A stretch of DNA of 6,453 bases, taken from contig JASLXP010000572.1 of assembly GCA_030740295.1 (NCBI GenBank), positions 1 through 6,453 of the forward strand, read 5' to 3'. The translations under genes and the position numbers were made by a program. This DNA comes from Planctomycetota bacterium (lineage in GTDB: Bacteria; Planctomycetota; PUPC01; JACPCR01). Shown in pieces: positions 1-6,123 of the stretch (the stretch's first letter is position 1; each line of letters opens with the position of its first letter). Below the pieces are notes generated by a model. The model worked only from the letters and a program-made list of their open reading frames with translations, did no database searches and was not told the origin of the DNA.

Positions 1-1645
1 CGGCGAAGACAGCGCCTGCAACCACAGACCCCTCAGCCTTCAGCGTGACTGGCGCTTCAGGAAACTCATCAGCTATAAACTCGATGACTGCCAGAAGGTC
101 AGTAGCTGTCATGCCGGGAAGCGGGCGTCCCCACAGGATGCCGTTGCGAGTCCAGGCTCCGTCGTAATTGCCTTCCGGATCTTCTTCGTAAGGTTGGGCA
201 ATGGGGAACGAAACCAATGCCTTTGATTTGCCGCGGAGTGTGTCGAGGCTGAGAGCGCCGGTGAATCGAACGTCCGGCAGAACGGCGACTGTGCCTTTCT
301 TCAATGCTGCCTTCGCTTCTACAGACTCAAGCCGCTCCTCTTTCGGAGAGTCATTGCACAAGATGAGAACGCTCTGGGGCGGCTCGCACAGTGGACGGGC
401 AAGCAGTGTGTCTATTGAGACAGGCCCTTCGCTCGGGATTGTGACTCTCTCGCTTTTGCAGGAATCCGTATTTACAGATTCCAATCGCTGCGGTTTTTGA
501 GAGCAGGGCAGCACTGCATCGAATCCGAGCAGTTTTCGTAAGGCCTTTCTCAAATCTTTTTCACTATGCTTTCGATTCGATTTCACCAGGCTTGAGTAGT
601 GGTCACCGATCCCGCTCATCGGGGCATCGCCTTCTGCGGGTTCGATGGTCTTCATCAGATTGAGCAACTTCTCCGGTGGAAAGGTCACAGTCTTCGGCTC
701 ACGCTCAGGCTCGCAGTCACGCCCTTTAATCCAGCGTTCCATCCACCAGTAAGTCTGTTCTCTTTTCTGTGCTTCGTAGGAATGCGGGGTCGGCCAGTAC
801 ATGTGATGCACCCGATCAGCGTGACCGTTGGCCCTGTAGAAATTCTCAAGCTGGGGCAGGTTGTCGCGCTGAAAATTCTGTGTCCAGTCGTCCATGGTCA
901 GGATCTGAACGGGGCGCGGGAATGCGAGTGCGGCGATTTCAATCTGGTCGGTGAACTGCATCGCGCCCGGCCAGTGGTTGCAGGCGCAGTGGCTCCTGTA
1001 TGGGAACATGATCTCACGCCAATCGCAGGTAATGCCGGCGATGCTGGCGGCCTTGATGCGATCGTCGAGCGCGATGAGCATCTGCGTCTGGAGCCCTCCG
1101 CCCGAACAGCCCGCGCATCCAATGCGATCTGCATCTACTTCTTCGAGTGACTCGAGATAATCAAGAGCCCGCATGTTGTTCCAGATCATGGTGGTCTGAT
1201 GCGAGATGCCGAAGGGCAGGTTTTCGTAGTGGTGCTGGGTGGTGCAGAGCACAGGGTATCCGAGCCGGGCAAAGTTAAGGCATCGGGCCTGGACGTCCGG
1301 GTGCATGTTGCCGTCGGCCCAGTGCCCGACCGGACACAACATCGTCGGCGCAGGGCTCTGAGCCTCTGTCGGCAGATACAGGAATGCTCTGGCACGTACG
1401 TTCGGCCAGAGGTTGAAGGTGATTGCATGGACAGTGCACCAATCATGAGCAAGGCCCTCCGTCCGGATCACGTCCAAAGGAATCCGCTTCGGCAGTGGCG
1501 AGAGGCCAACGGCATCCAGAATTCGAGCCTGAATTTCTGCCTTGTGTTGCAGCCATTCCTCTCCTGTCCGGACCAGAAACGGCTTTGGCCGAACCATCTC
1601 GCTGTAGTAGCTCACCAGCATCTCCGTCCCGGGGCTTTCACTCAT
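1..1645 (-). CDS. Alpha/beta hydrolase, acetyl xylan esterase-like, C-terminus beyond window
   Basis: Reading the minus strand from ATG at 1645 gives 548 codons without a stop to the left edge, so the 3' end is missing. The N-terminal half is an alpha/beta hydrolase. The nucleophile elbow is G-C-S-G-G-G with Ser181, preceded by the strand DADRIGCA. A likely catalytic His288 lies in WPTPHSY, and Asp252/Asp253 in ILTMDDW are candidates for the acid. No signal peptide or membrane segment is seen, so it is probably cytoplasmic. Residues about 400-548 look like a second, degraded hydrolase fold: RNGILWGRPLPGM followed by ATDLLAVIEFI resembles the helix before the first elbow, but the matching elbow reads A-E-G-S-V-V. 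By family this should hydrolyse an ester, for example an acetylated sugar, but the substrate is unknown. The start is supported by AAGGAA seven bases upstream. The gene overlaps the upstream dioxygenase stop by 8 bases, implying translational coupling. A peptidase of the related S9/DUF1100 groups is the main alternative. Confidence 0.85.
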   Translation of the reverse strand, partial: MSESPGTEMLVSYYSEMVRPKPFLVRTGEEWLQHKAEIQARILDAVGLSPLPKRIPLDVIRTEGLAHDWCTVHAITFNLWPNVRARAFLYLPTEAQSPAPTMLCPVGHWADGNMHPDVQARCLNFARLGYPVLCTTQHHYENLPFGISHQTTMIWNNMRALDYLESLEEVDADRIGCAGCSGGGLQTQMLIALDDRIKAASIAGITCDWREIMFPYRSHCACNHWPGAMQFTDQIEIAALAFPRPVQILTMDDWTQNFQRDNLPQLENFYRANGHADRVHHMYWPTPHSYEAQKREQTYWWMERWIKGRDCEPEREPKTVTFPPEKLLNLMKTIEPAEGDAPMSGIGDHYSSLVKSNRKHSEKDLRKALRKLLGFDAVLPCSQKPQRLESVNTDSCKSERVTIPSEGPVSIDTLLARPLCEPPQSVLILCNDSPKEERLESVEAKAALKKGTVAVLPDVRFTGALSLDTLRGKSKALVSFPIAQPYEEDPEGNYDGAWTRNGILWGRPLPGMTATDLLAVIEFIADEFPEAPVTLKAEGSVVAGAVFA

Positions 1646-2405
1646 CGAGCAATTCCTTGAGTCCGGGGTATTCCATCCAGATGTCAGTCATGGATTTTTC
1701 GCCGTTCTCTTTAGTGTCCTTGTGTCGCAGGCGAAAGATGATTCCGTACCTGATGTTGGCCGATGCGTTCGGCGCGGCGGAGTGTTTGAGCTGGTGGTGC
1801 GCGAAGCAGACATCGCCGGCCTCGCCGGTAATCTGCACGGGTGGCAAAGGATCTTCGATATCCGGTTGACCATTCAAAAGGACGTCCGGGCCGTGTTCTT
1901 TGAAGTGTTCCTCAAACATCGTGTGCGTGCGCGGCCAGACGGTGAAGTTGCCACTGAACGGCTCTGGCAAATCGTTCAGCATTACCACGGCCAGCGCGGT
2001 GAACCCGCGAACGTATGTACCCTTGTCGTGTCCGTTGAGGCCACTGCCGATCCCATCGAGGTGCCCTCGCGGTTCGCCGGGCGAAGTAGCGATCGGGCTG
2101 GGAAATCTCAGCCCGATCTGGCCGTAGCCCTGTTCTCCGAGATTTCCTTCACCAATGAGCGATTCGGCGAGGGGATGCAGCGGGGTGCGGTTGGCCAGGT
2201 CGGTGACGGGGATTGAGGTGGTAACCGGTCTGCAATAAGTCTGCGAGCGCATGATCGGCAGGTCGTCAGGATTCATGCCCTCATCGCCCAGATGGTTATT
2301 GATGGCGCGCAGGGCTTCGTTGATCATCAGTTGAGGCACGACACCGCGTGCGACGACGTATCCCTCTTCAATGAAGTGGAGTTTCTGTTCCCTCGAAAAT
2401 TGCAT
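1638..2405 (-). CDS. Phytanoyl-CoA dioxygenase (PhyH) family protein
   Basis: This 255-residue protein has the layout of the PhyH family of Fe(II)/2-oxoglutarate oxygenases. It starts with the typical MQFSREQKLHFIEEGYVV segment. The iron-binding H-x-D is His115 and Asp117 in GHLDG. The distal iron ligand is probably His208 in HQLKHSAAPN. Arg219 in NIRYGIIFR sits where the 2-oxoglutarate carboxylate is held. All expected metal and cosubstrate residues are present, so it should be active, hydroxylating or oxidising an organic substrate while converting 2-oxoglutarate to succinate. Members act on very diverse small molecules and the substrate cannot be read here. The protein is soluble. Its stop overlaps the start of the hydrolase by 8 bases, so the two are likely one operon and may treat the same compound. 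ATG 2405 is chosen because it fits the family N-terminus; no good Shine-Dalgarno precedes it. Confidence 0.92.
   Translation of the reverse strand: MQFSREQKLHFIEEGYVVARGVVPQLMINEALRAINNHLGDEGMNPDDLPIMRSQTYCRPVTTSIPVTDLANRTPLHPLAESLIGEGNLGEQGYGQIGLRFPSPIATSPGEPRGHLDGIGSGLNGHDKGTYVRGFTALAVVMLNDLPEPFSGNFTVWPRTHTMFEEHFKEHGPDVLLNGQPDIEDPLPPVQITGEAGDVCFAHHQLKHSAAPNASANIRYGIIFRLRHKDTKENGEKSMTDIWMEYPGLKELLDE
1653..1658 (-). promoter_or_regulatory. Ribosome binding site of the hydrolase gene, inside the dioxygenase gene
   Basis: The minus strand reads AAGGAA seven bases before the ATG at 1645. It lies within the last codons of the upstream dioxygenase gene, so the hydrolase is probably translated by ribosomes finishing or re-initiating at the overlap ATGAGTGA. 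It is the clearest Shine-Dalgarno-like site in the window; most other starts here lack one. Confidence 0.6.
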
Positions 2406-2573
2406 AGCTGAAGGTCTTTTGGGAATGGGGCAAAAGCAAAAGGCCGGATTTTATTCATCTTTGGGATCCGCTCTAAGAAACTGATGCGAAATTTGTTCAA
2501 GAGAAGTCTTGCTCTTTTCCACAAGTAGTGTCATATAACGAGACCGTTTGGGCATTCATCGAGTGTGTATCGG
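2406..2573. promoter_or_regulatory. Divergent promoter region between dioxygenase operon and kinase gene
   Basis: These 168 bases separate two genes that point away from each other, so promoters for both must lie here or overlap the gene starts. For the kinase, TATAAC at 2534-2539 matches five of six bases of a -10 box, with TTGCTC at 2509-2514 as a weak -35 at a long 19-base spacing. For the dioxygenase, the minus strand has TAAAAT in the stretch around 2448-2453 as a possible -10, without a good -35. A short AAGAG / CTCTT inverted repeat at 2499-2516 could be an operator but is too small to be convincing. The region is visibly more AT-rich than the flanking genes. No known riboswitch or regulator site is recognised. 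Confidence 0.45.
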
Positions 2574-4391
2574 ATGACTCAGTTGGATCAGCAACTTCTG
2601 AAAACGGAAGACATGCCTGAACTTTTGCCGCGGCCACGCCCTTCTCTGAAAAGAACCATGGACCTCGCAGGTCAGTCACTTGGAAAATACCGGATTCATG
2701 AAGAGATCGGCAGAGGCAGTATCTCCACTGCATTCAGAGCGACTAATACGAACCTTGGCAAGCCGGTGGCGCTCAAAGTGCTCAACGCCGAATTTCGAAA
2801 CGAACCGCTTGTGGTGAGCATCTTTCATGACAAGGCGCAGTCGGGCGCCATGCTGAATCATCCCGGCATTGCGCCGATACATGATCTCGTGGTGCACGAA
2901 GATCTCCTTTTTCTTGTGACTGATTTCATCGAGGGCCAGAAACTCAGCGAACTCGTCGAAAAGAAGGGCCCGTACCCGCCACGGGAGGGCCTCAGGCTCC
3001 TGGAAACGCTTACTGACGCGATGGCCTTTGCACATGCCAAAAGCGTCGTTCACCACAACATCAAACCTCACAACATTATTATCGAGCCAAGCGGCAGGCC
3101 CATCATTATCGATTTTGGCATGGCCATGGTCGGCCTGGCCGAGATGCTGCCCGGGCAGGATGGCAGCATCGGCCGGGTGCGGTTCATGTCCCCGGAAGAG
3201 ATCGAGGACCGAGATGTGGATTTTAAAACGGATCTCTGGAGCCTGGGTGTTACCGCCTATTACCTTTTCACCGGGCATTACCCCTTTGATGGCGAGACGC
3301 CTGAAGAGGTGAAGGAGCAGATCCGTGCGCGCCGGATGATCGCCTACCCGACAGAAATCGATCCCCGCCTGCCAAAAGCGATCGATCAGATCATTGTGCA
3401 CCTGCTTTCGCTCGAGCCACACAAACGTGACGCTTCGGCCATGCATGTGAAGAATGAGATCTCTTCATTGCTCGAAGTGCTGTCTGACCCCAATGCTTCA
3501 ACTGCCTCCGTCACACCTGTGCCGACGGAAGGCCCGGTCGGCCCGCTTCCGGAATTCCAGCGAAGAGATATAGGCCACTACCATCTTTTCGAACTCAAGG
3601 GCGCGGGAAGTTTTGCCATGGTCTACATGGCCGAGGATCAACGAAGTGGAAGACTCGTCGCCTTGAAACTTCTGAAACCTGAATTTGGAGAAAGCGGAAT
3701 CGTGATCGATCGCTTTCGACAGGAGGCGGAGTTCGCTCAGCGGATACGCCATCCGAATGTGGTCGACTTCTATGAGTTCGGAGTGGCGAAGAGAAAGGGC
3801 GGAAAGGACCTGTATTTCACCATGGAATATATCGAAGGCCCGCGCCTCAAAGATCTCATTGAAGAAGGTCGCCCGATACCGGTGCCGCGGTCCCTGGAAA
3901 TGGCGCGGCAGGTCGCACAGGGCCTCAACGCGGCGCACGAGGTCGGCATCATCCACCGAGACCTCAAACCGGCGAACATCCTTCTTGACAAGACCGGCGA
4001 GATCCACATCGCTGATTTTGGCATCGCTGTGGCCTCGCACCTGACCGACAATCGCATGACAGAGACCGGCCAGTTGCTCGGCACGTATGCATACATGTCA
4101 CCCGAACAGGCCAAGGGCGAAGAGGCCACCCAGGCTTCGGATGTCTACTCATTTGGAGTGATCCTGTATGAGATGTTGACGAGTCGCCTGCCGTTCGAGA
4201 ACGGCCCGCCACTCGTCATGCTCAAGCGCATCGCAAAAGTGTCCCCTGCACCTTTCCCCAAAAAACTGAAAATAGCTTCGAGACTCCAGGAGTTCGTGAT
4301 GCAACTGCTTGCCAAGAGGCCGGAAGAACGATTTCAGTCAGCAGAGGGTTTGGCGGAGGCGATTGTTGGGCTGAAGGGAGAGTTGGCTTAG
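2574..4391 (+). CDS. Tandem Hanks-type Ser/Thr kinase: pseudokinase domain fused to active kinase domain
   Basis: With ATG 2574 the protein has 605 residues and no membrane segment. Domain 1 (about 38-299) has a glycine loop (IGRGS), Lys68 in VALKVL, D180-F-G and M-S-P-E-E. However, the catalytic HRD is HHN, so the Asp is Asn162, and the helix-C Glu is replaced by Lys87 in FHDKA. It is therefore probably a pseudokinase. Domain 2 (about 333-601) is complete: GAGSF loop, Lys365, Glu384 in FRQEA, HRDLKPAN with Asp463, DFG Asp481, and GTYAYMSPEQ. Thr496 and Thr498 in its activation segment are possible autophosphorylation sites. A Pro/Thr-rich linker (about 300-330) joins the domains. By analogy with pseudokinase-kinase pairs such as eukaryotic JAKs, domain 1 may regulate domain 2; this is inference. 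Substrates are unknown. The in-frame GTG at 2565 and ATG at 2613 are alternative starts; no clear Shine-Dalgarno decides between them. It converges on the DUF368 gene. Confidence 0.95.
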   Translation: MTQLDQQLLKTEDMPELLPRPRPSLKRTMDLAGQSLGKYRIHEEIGRGSISTAFRATNTNLGKPVALKVLNAEFRNEPLVVSIFHDKAQSGAMLNHPGIAPIHDLVVHEDLLFLVTDFIEGQKLSELVEKKGPYPPREGLRLLETLTDAMAFAHAKSVVHHNIKPHNIIIEPSGRPIIIDFGMAMVGLAEMLPGQDGSIGRVRFMSPEEIEDRDVDFKTDLWSLGVTAYYLFTGHYPFDGETPEEVKEQIRARRMIAYPTEIDPRLPKAIDQIIVHLLSLEPHKRDASAMHVKNEISSLLEVLSDPNASTASVTPVPTEGPVGPLPEFQRRDIGHYHLFELKGAGSFAMVYMAEDQRSGRLVALKLLKPEFGESGIVIDRFRQEAEFAQRIRHPNVVDFYEFGVAKRKGGKDLYFTMEYIEGPRLKDLIEEGRPIPVPRSLEMARQVAQGLNAAHEVGIIHRDLKPANILLDKTGEIHIADFGIAVASHLTDNRMTETGQLLGTYAYMSPEQAKGEEATQASDVYSFGVILYEMLTSRLPFENGPPLVMLKRIAKVSPAPFPKKLKIASRLQEFVMQLLAKRPEERFQSAEGLAEAIVGLKGELA

Positions 4392-4423
4392 GCCCACCCG
4401 GAGGCGTATCGCCACAATTGACA

Positions 4424-4452
4424 TGGATTCAGGACGCATCGGATTCAGGATG
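4424..4452. repeat. Short GGATTCAGGA direct repeat between convergent genes
   Basis: The 89 bases between the kinase and DUF368 stop codons contain TGGATTCAGGACGCATC followed by GGATTCAGGATGCA. The nine-base core GGATTCAGG thus occurs at 4426-4434 and again at 4441-4449, with a 15-base period. The same core in reverse complement (CCTGAATCC) recurs in the array near 6030, so this looks like a small outlier of that dispersed family. No strong terminator hairpin with a T-run is visible between the two genes. Confidence 0.6.
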
Positions 4453-4480
4453 CACGGCTCCAACCATCGTGCCATTCCCA

Positions 4481-5458
4481 TCATCCTTCCCCCTTCCTCT
4501 CCCTCGCCAACCACTCAATGACAAGGACGATCGCAAGCCCTGCCAGGATGAGTCCAACAGTCTTCCCGAAATCGCCATCAAGCTCTTTCGGCAGAATGTT
4601 CATCTCCGAGCTCTTGAAAAAATTGGTCTTCCACGGCCAGACTTTTCTTAACGAGCCGATCATCAAACCTGTAAGCACGGCGAGGGTTGGCAGGTAATGC
4701 TCCTTCAGCAGCCAACTCAGAAGACGGCAGATGGACATCACGCCGATGACCCCGCCCAGGGCAAGCACGGTGAGTGGCAGAGCGTGGTGGATGATCGCGC
4801 TCGCATCGGCTGCCTTGATGGCCGATATGAGGCCGTTCACGTTGCCGAGGATGAATTGATACTTGCCCAGCAGCAGTAGCATGAACGAACCTGAAATGCC
4901 AGGCAGGATGAGCGCGCAGAATGCAATCACACCACAAAGAAAAACGAACCAGAGAGCGTCGGGCGTCTCGACCGGCACGAGCCCAACCAGCAGGTAGGAG
5001 GCGGCAGCGGCAGCGGCAGCCAATCCCATCCGTCCGGGATTCCACGGCTTGCCTCGCCGGGCAACGGTCACGATGGAGGCCAGCACCAGTCCGAAAAAGA
5101 AACCCAGCACCTTTCCCGGATTCACGTCCAGTTGGTGCTTAAGGAAATGAGAAAGCAGCAGCACCGCGAATAAGAGCCCGCAGAGCAGCGCACCCACAAA
5201 CCGCCACGGAAATCTTTCAGAGACTTCCTTAAAGCGAAATGTCAGGACCGACTTAATGAGCTGAGTGTCGACAGATCGAACTGCGTTGATGAGTTCCTGA
5301 TAGATGCCGAGGATGAACGCCATCGTCCCACCGGAGACACCTGGCACGATATCGGCCGCGCCCATGCAGAAACCTTTTGCAGTGATAACAGCGTAGTCTT
5401 TCAGCGATCGGTCTCTGGAGTTTTCTTGTTCTTTGGAGTTTTCCAGTTCTTCGGACAT
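4481..5458 (-). CDS. DUF368 family membrane protein, putative undecaprenyl-phosphate translocase (PopT type)
   Basis: With ATG 5458 the protein has 325 residues and about eight to nine hydrophobic segments. It shows the paired DUF368 signature: GAADIVPGVSGG then TMAFILGIY (33-53) and ILPGISGSFMLLLLGKY (184-200), an internal repeat expected from two pseudo-symmetric halves. The family has been shown to return undecaprenyl phosphate, the lipid carrier for peptidoglycan and other envelope polymers, across the cytoplasmic membrane. That role is assigned here by family only. The N-terminal tail (1-20) is charged and contains a hexapeptide repeat, ELENS-K / EQENS-R. An in-frame GTG at 5554 would add 32 residues, largely encoded by the TAATGAG heptamer repeat (LLITHYVLLIT). 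ATG 5458 is preferred because the added part is repeat-derived, though neither start has a clear Shine-Dalgarno. An alanine run at 148-153 comes from a CGGCAG repeat at 5002-5019. The zinc-type gene upstream is on the same strand, possibly co-transcribed. Confidence 0.92.
   Translation of the reverse strand: MSEELENSKEQENSRDRSLKDYAVITAKGFCMGAADIVPGVSGGTMAFILGIYQELINAVRSVDTQLIKSVLTFRFKEVSERFPWRFVGALLCGLLFAVLLLSHFLKHQLDVNPGKVLGFFFGLVLASIVTVARRGKPWNPGRMGLAAAAAAASYLLVGLVPVETPDALWFVFLCGVIAFCALILPGISGSFMLLLLGKYQFILGNVNGLISAIKAADASAIIHHALPLTVLALGGVIGVMSICRLLSWLLKEHYLPTLAVLTGLMIGSLRKVWPWKTNFFKSSEMNILPKELDGDFGKTVGLILAGLAIVLVIEWLARERKGEG
5417..5452. repeat. 18-base tandem duplication inside the DUF368 gene start
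   Basis: Plus-strand bases 5417-5434 and 5435-5452 are adjacent copies of an 18-base unit beginning GGAGTTTTC and differing at only three positions. Because 18 is a multiple of three the frame is kept, and the two copies encode consecutive hexapeptides (EELENS and KEQENS) in the cytoplasmic N-terminal tail. This supports the view that the region just before the conserved DUF368 core is evolutionarily loose. Confidence 0.75.
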
Positions 5459-5466
5459 TTGCTTCG

Positions 5467-5500
5467 TAATGAGTAATACGTAATGAGTAATGAGTAAGGG
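5467..5500 (+). repeat. TAATGAG heptamer array, left arm
   Basis: The plus strand shows four consecutive seven-base units, TAATGAG, TAATACG, TAATGAG and TAATGAG, ending in TAAGGG. It lies just upstream of the preferred DUF368 start (5458, minus strand). Bases 5480-5500 match the right arm (5603-5623) perfectly in inverted orientation over 21 bases. No coding role is evident unless the alternative GTG start at 5554 is used. Confidence 0.85.
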
Positions 5501-5562
5501 ACGCTGGTGTACCAATGCCGGTTTCAAACTGCCGATAGACTTCTCATTCTTCACAGCGTCCC
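5498..5562. repeat. GGGACGCTG inverted repeat between the heptamer arms
   Basis: GGGACGCTG at 5498-5506 is matched by its reverse complement CAGCGTCCC at 5554-5562, nine bases exactly, with a 47-base spacer. It is nested inside the larger TAATGAG inverted pair. The outward flanks are partly similar (GTAA versus GTAT before GGG), suggesting a longer, decayed inverted repeat. It could fold in RNA or be the remnant of a small palindromic element. Confidence 0.6.
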
Positions 5563-5602
5563 ATACTTTGAATCAACTTCCGTAGTCTAAACAACAACGG
5601 GC

Positions 5603-5640
5603 CCCTTACTCATTACTCATTACTTATTACTTTCTCATTA
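5603..5640 (-). repeat. TAATGAG heptamer array, right arm (CTCATTA on plus strand)
   Basis: The plus strand reads CCCTTA followed by CTCATTA, CTCATTA, CTTATTA, an interrupting CTTT, and CTCATTA. This is the left arm in the opposite orientation. The array overlaps the 3' end of the small zinc-type gene: its stop codon (5613-5615) and its last nine residues (SNEKVISNE) are written in repeat sequence. Confidence 0.85.
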
Positions 5641-5897
5641 CTCTCGCAGCATCCTTCAATCTCGAAATCTTCGTCAGGCACATCCTGTCCTGTAATGCAT
5701 TTAAAACAGGCGAGCCCTGCCAGAGCGGCGCCGGCGACCCAGAGCTCTTCGCCGCAGTCGCAGCGTTTACCTTTTTTGTATTCGTTTCTGGCGTGGAGGA
5801 TGTGTTCGACGATCTCAGATCTATCCACGTCTGGACATTCTTCGTGAACGAGGTCTGCAAATTCATCCGGACGAATTGAGATGAAGCCTTTTTTCAT
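5613..5897 (-). CDS. Small conserved-type protein with putative four-cysteine zinc site
   Basis: This 94-residue soluble protein has no function I can name. The N-terminal part (RPDEFADLVHEECPDVDRSEIVEHIL in two adjoining helical stretches, 9-34) looks alpha-helical. It is followed by a cysteine core: C46-x-C48-G-E-E-L-W-V, a small Gly/Ala-rich segment, then C64-F-K-C67-I-T-G and an acidic VPDEDFEIEG stretch. The CxC plus CxxC spacing is what a zinc ribbon or knuckle would have, so metal binding is likely but unproven. Two further cysteines (83, 84) come near the end. The final residues SNEKVISNE are encoded by the TAATGAG repeat array, so the original C-terminus may have been replaced. Start ATG 5897 has no clear Shine-Dalgarno; GAAGGGAAAG lies about 18 bases upstream, too far. 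The gene precedes DUF368 on the same strand with a 154-base gap filled by inverted repeats. Confidence 0.75.
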   Translation of the reverse strand: MKKGFISIRPDEFADLVHEECPDVDRSEIVEHILHARNEYKKGKRCDCGEELWVAGAALAGLACFKCITGQDVPDEDFEIEGCCESNEKVISNE

Positions 5898-6005
5898 GTG
5901 AGGCGGGATTCTACTTTCCCTTCAGGGGGTCACCAAAGGGCGGCTGCCAAGCCTAACTGTTTTACGGTTTTCATCCGACTCGGTAGCATTCCAACGGAAT
6001 TAAGA

Positions 6006-6123
6006 ATCAGGATTCAACAGGATTCAAGAATCCTGAATCCAGTTGGATCCTGCATCCTGCTGAATCTTGTATCCCGCTGAAACCAGCATCCAGCATCCTG
6101 CCCCCTGAATCCCTTATCCTGAA
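6006..6123. repeat. Degenerate ATCCTG / CAGGAT heptamer array upstream of the M50 gene
   Basis: From 6006 to about 6123 nearly every seven or ten bases repeat a core ATCCTG. On the left it appears inverted (ATCAGGATT, CAACAGGATT) and on the right direct (AATCCTG, AATCCAG, GGATCCTG, CATCCTG, CATCCAG, CATCCTG, TATCCTG). The orientation switches at a perfect small hairpin, CAGGATTC-AA-GAATCCTG, at 6018-6035. Ten-base units beginning CTGAA or CAGTT are interspersed with seven-base units. The array fills the right half of the gap between the divergent zinc-type and M50 genes and ends three bases before the M50 ATG. The left half of that gap (5898-6005) holds no recognisable feature beyond its presumed promoter role. 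Confidence 0.8.

Noticed and set aside
599..1150. Open frame of 183 codons on the plus strand
   Set aside because: It lies wholly antisense to the hydrolase gene, whose frame is continuous and carries the GCSGGG and catalytic His motifs; the plus-strand product shows no family features.
1722..2216. Open frame of 164 codons on the plus strand
   Set aside because: Antisense shadow of the PhyH dioxygenase, which has all its iron and 2-oxoglutarate residues.
2676..3446. Open frame of 256 codons on the minus strand
   Set aside because: Antisense to the first kinase domain. It is long but His/Arg-rich in the way expected from reverse reading of a coding gene, with no recognisable domain.
3498..4040. 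Open frame of 180 codons on the minus strand
   Set aside because: Antisense to the intact second kinase domain; no domain or plausible start signal.
4452..4472. Possible terminator hairpin GCACG ... CGTGC between the convergent genes
   Set aside because: Only a five-base stem with an 11-base loop and no T-run on either strand, so too weak to call.
4418..4651. Small plus-strand frame after the kinase
   Set aside because: Mostly overlaps the 3' end of the DUF368 gene in antisense and lacks any Shine-Dalgarno or family feature.
5898..6005. Possible tRNA or riboswitch in the gap before the repeat array
   Set aside because: GC-rich stretches and a small CCCT/AGGG stem are present, but no cloverleaf, T-loop or known riboswitch core can be traced.
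5467..6123. Possible CRISPR array
   Set aside because: Units are seven to ten bases with no unique spacers of constant length, and no cas genes are nearby; these are short tandem repeats.
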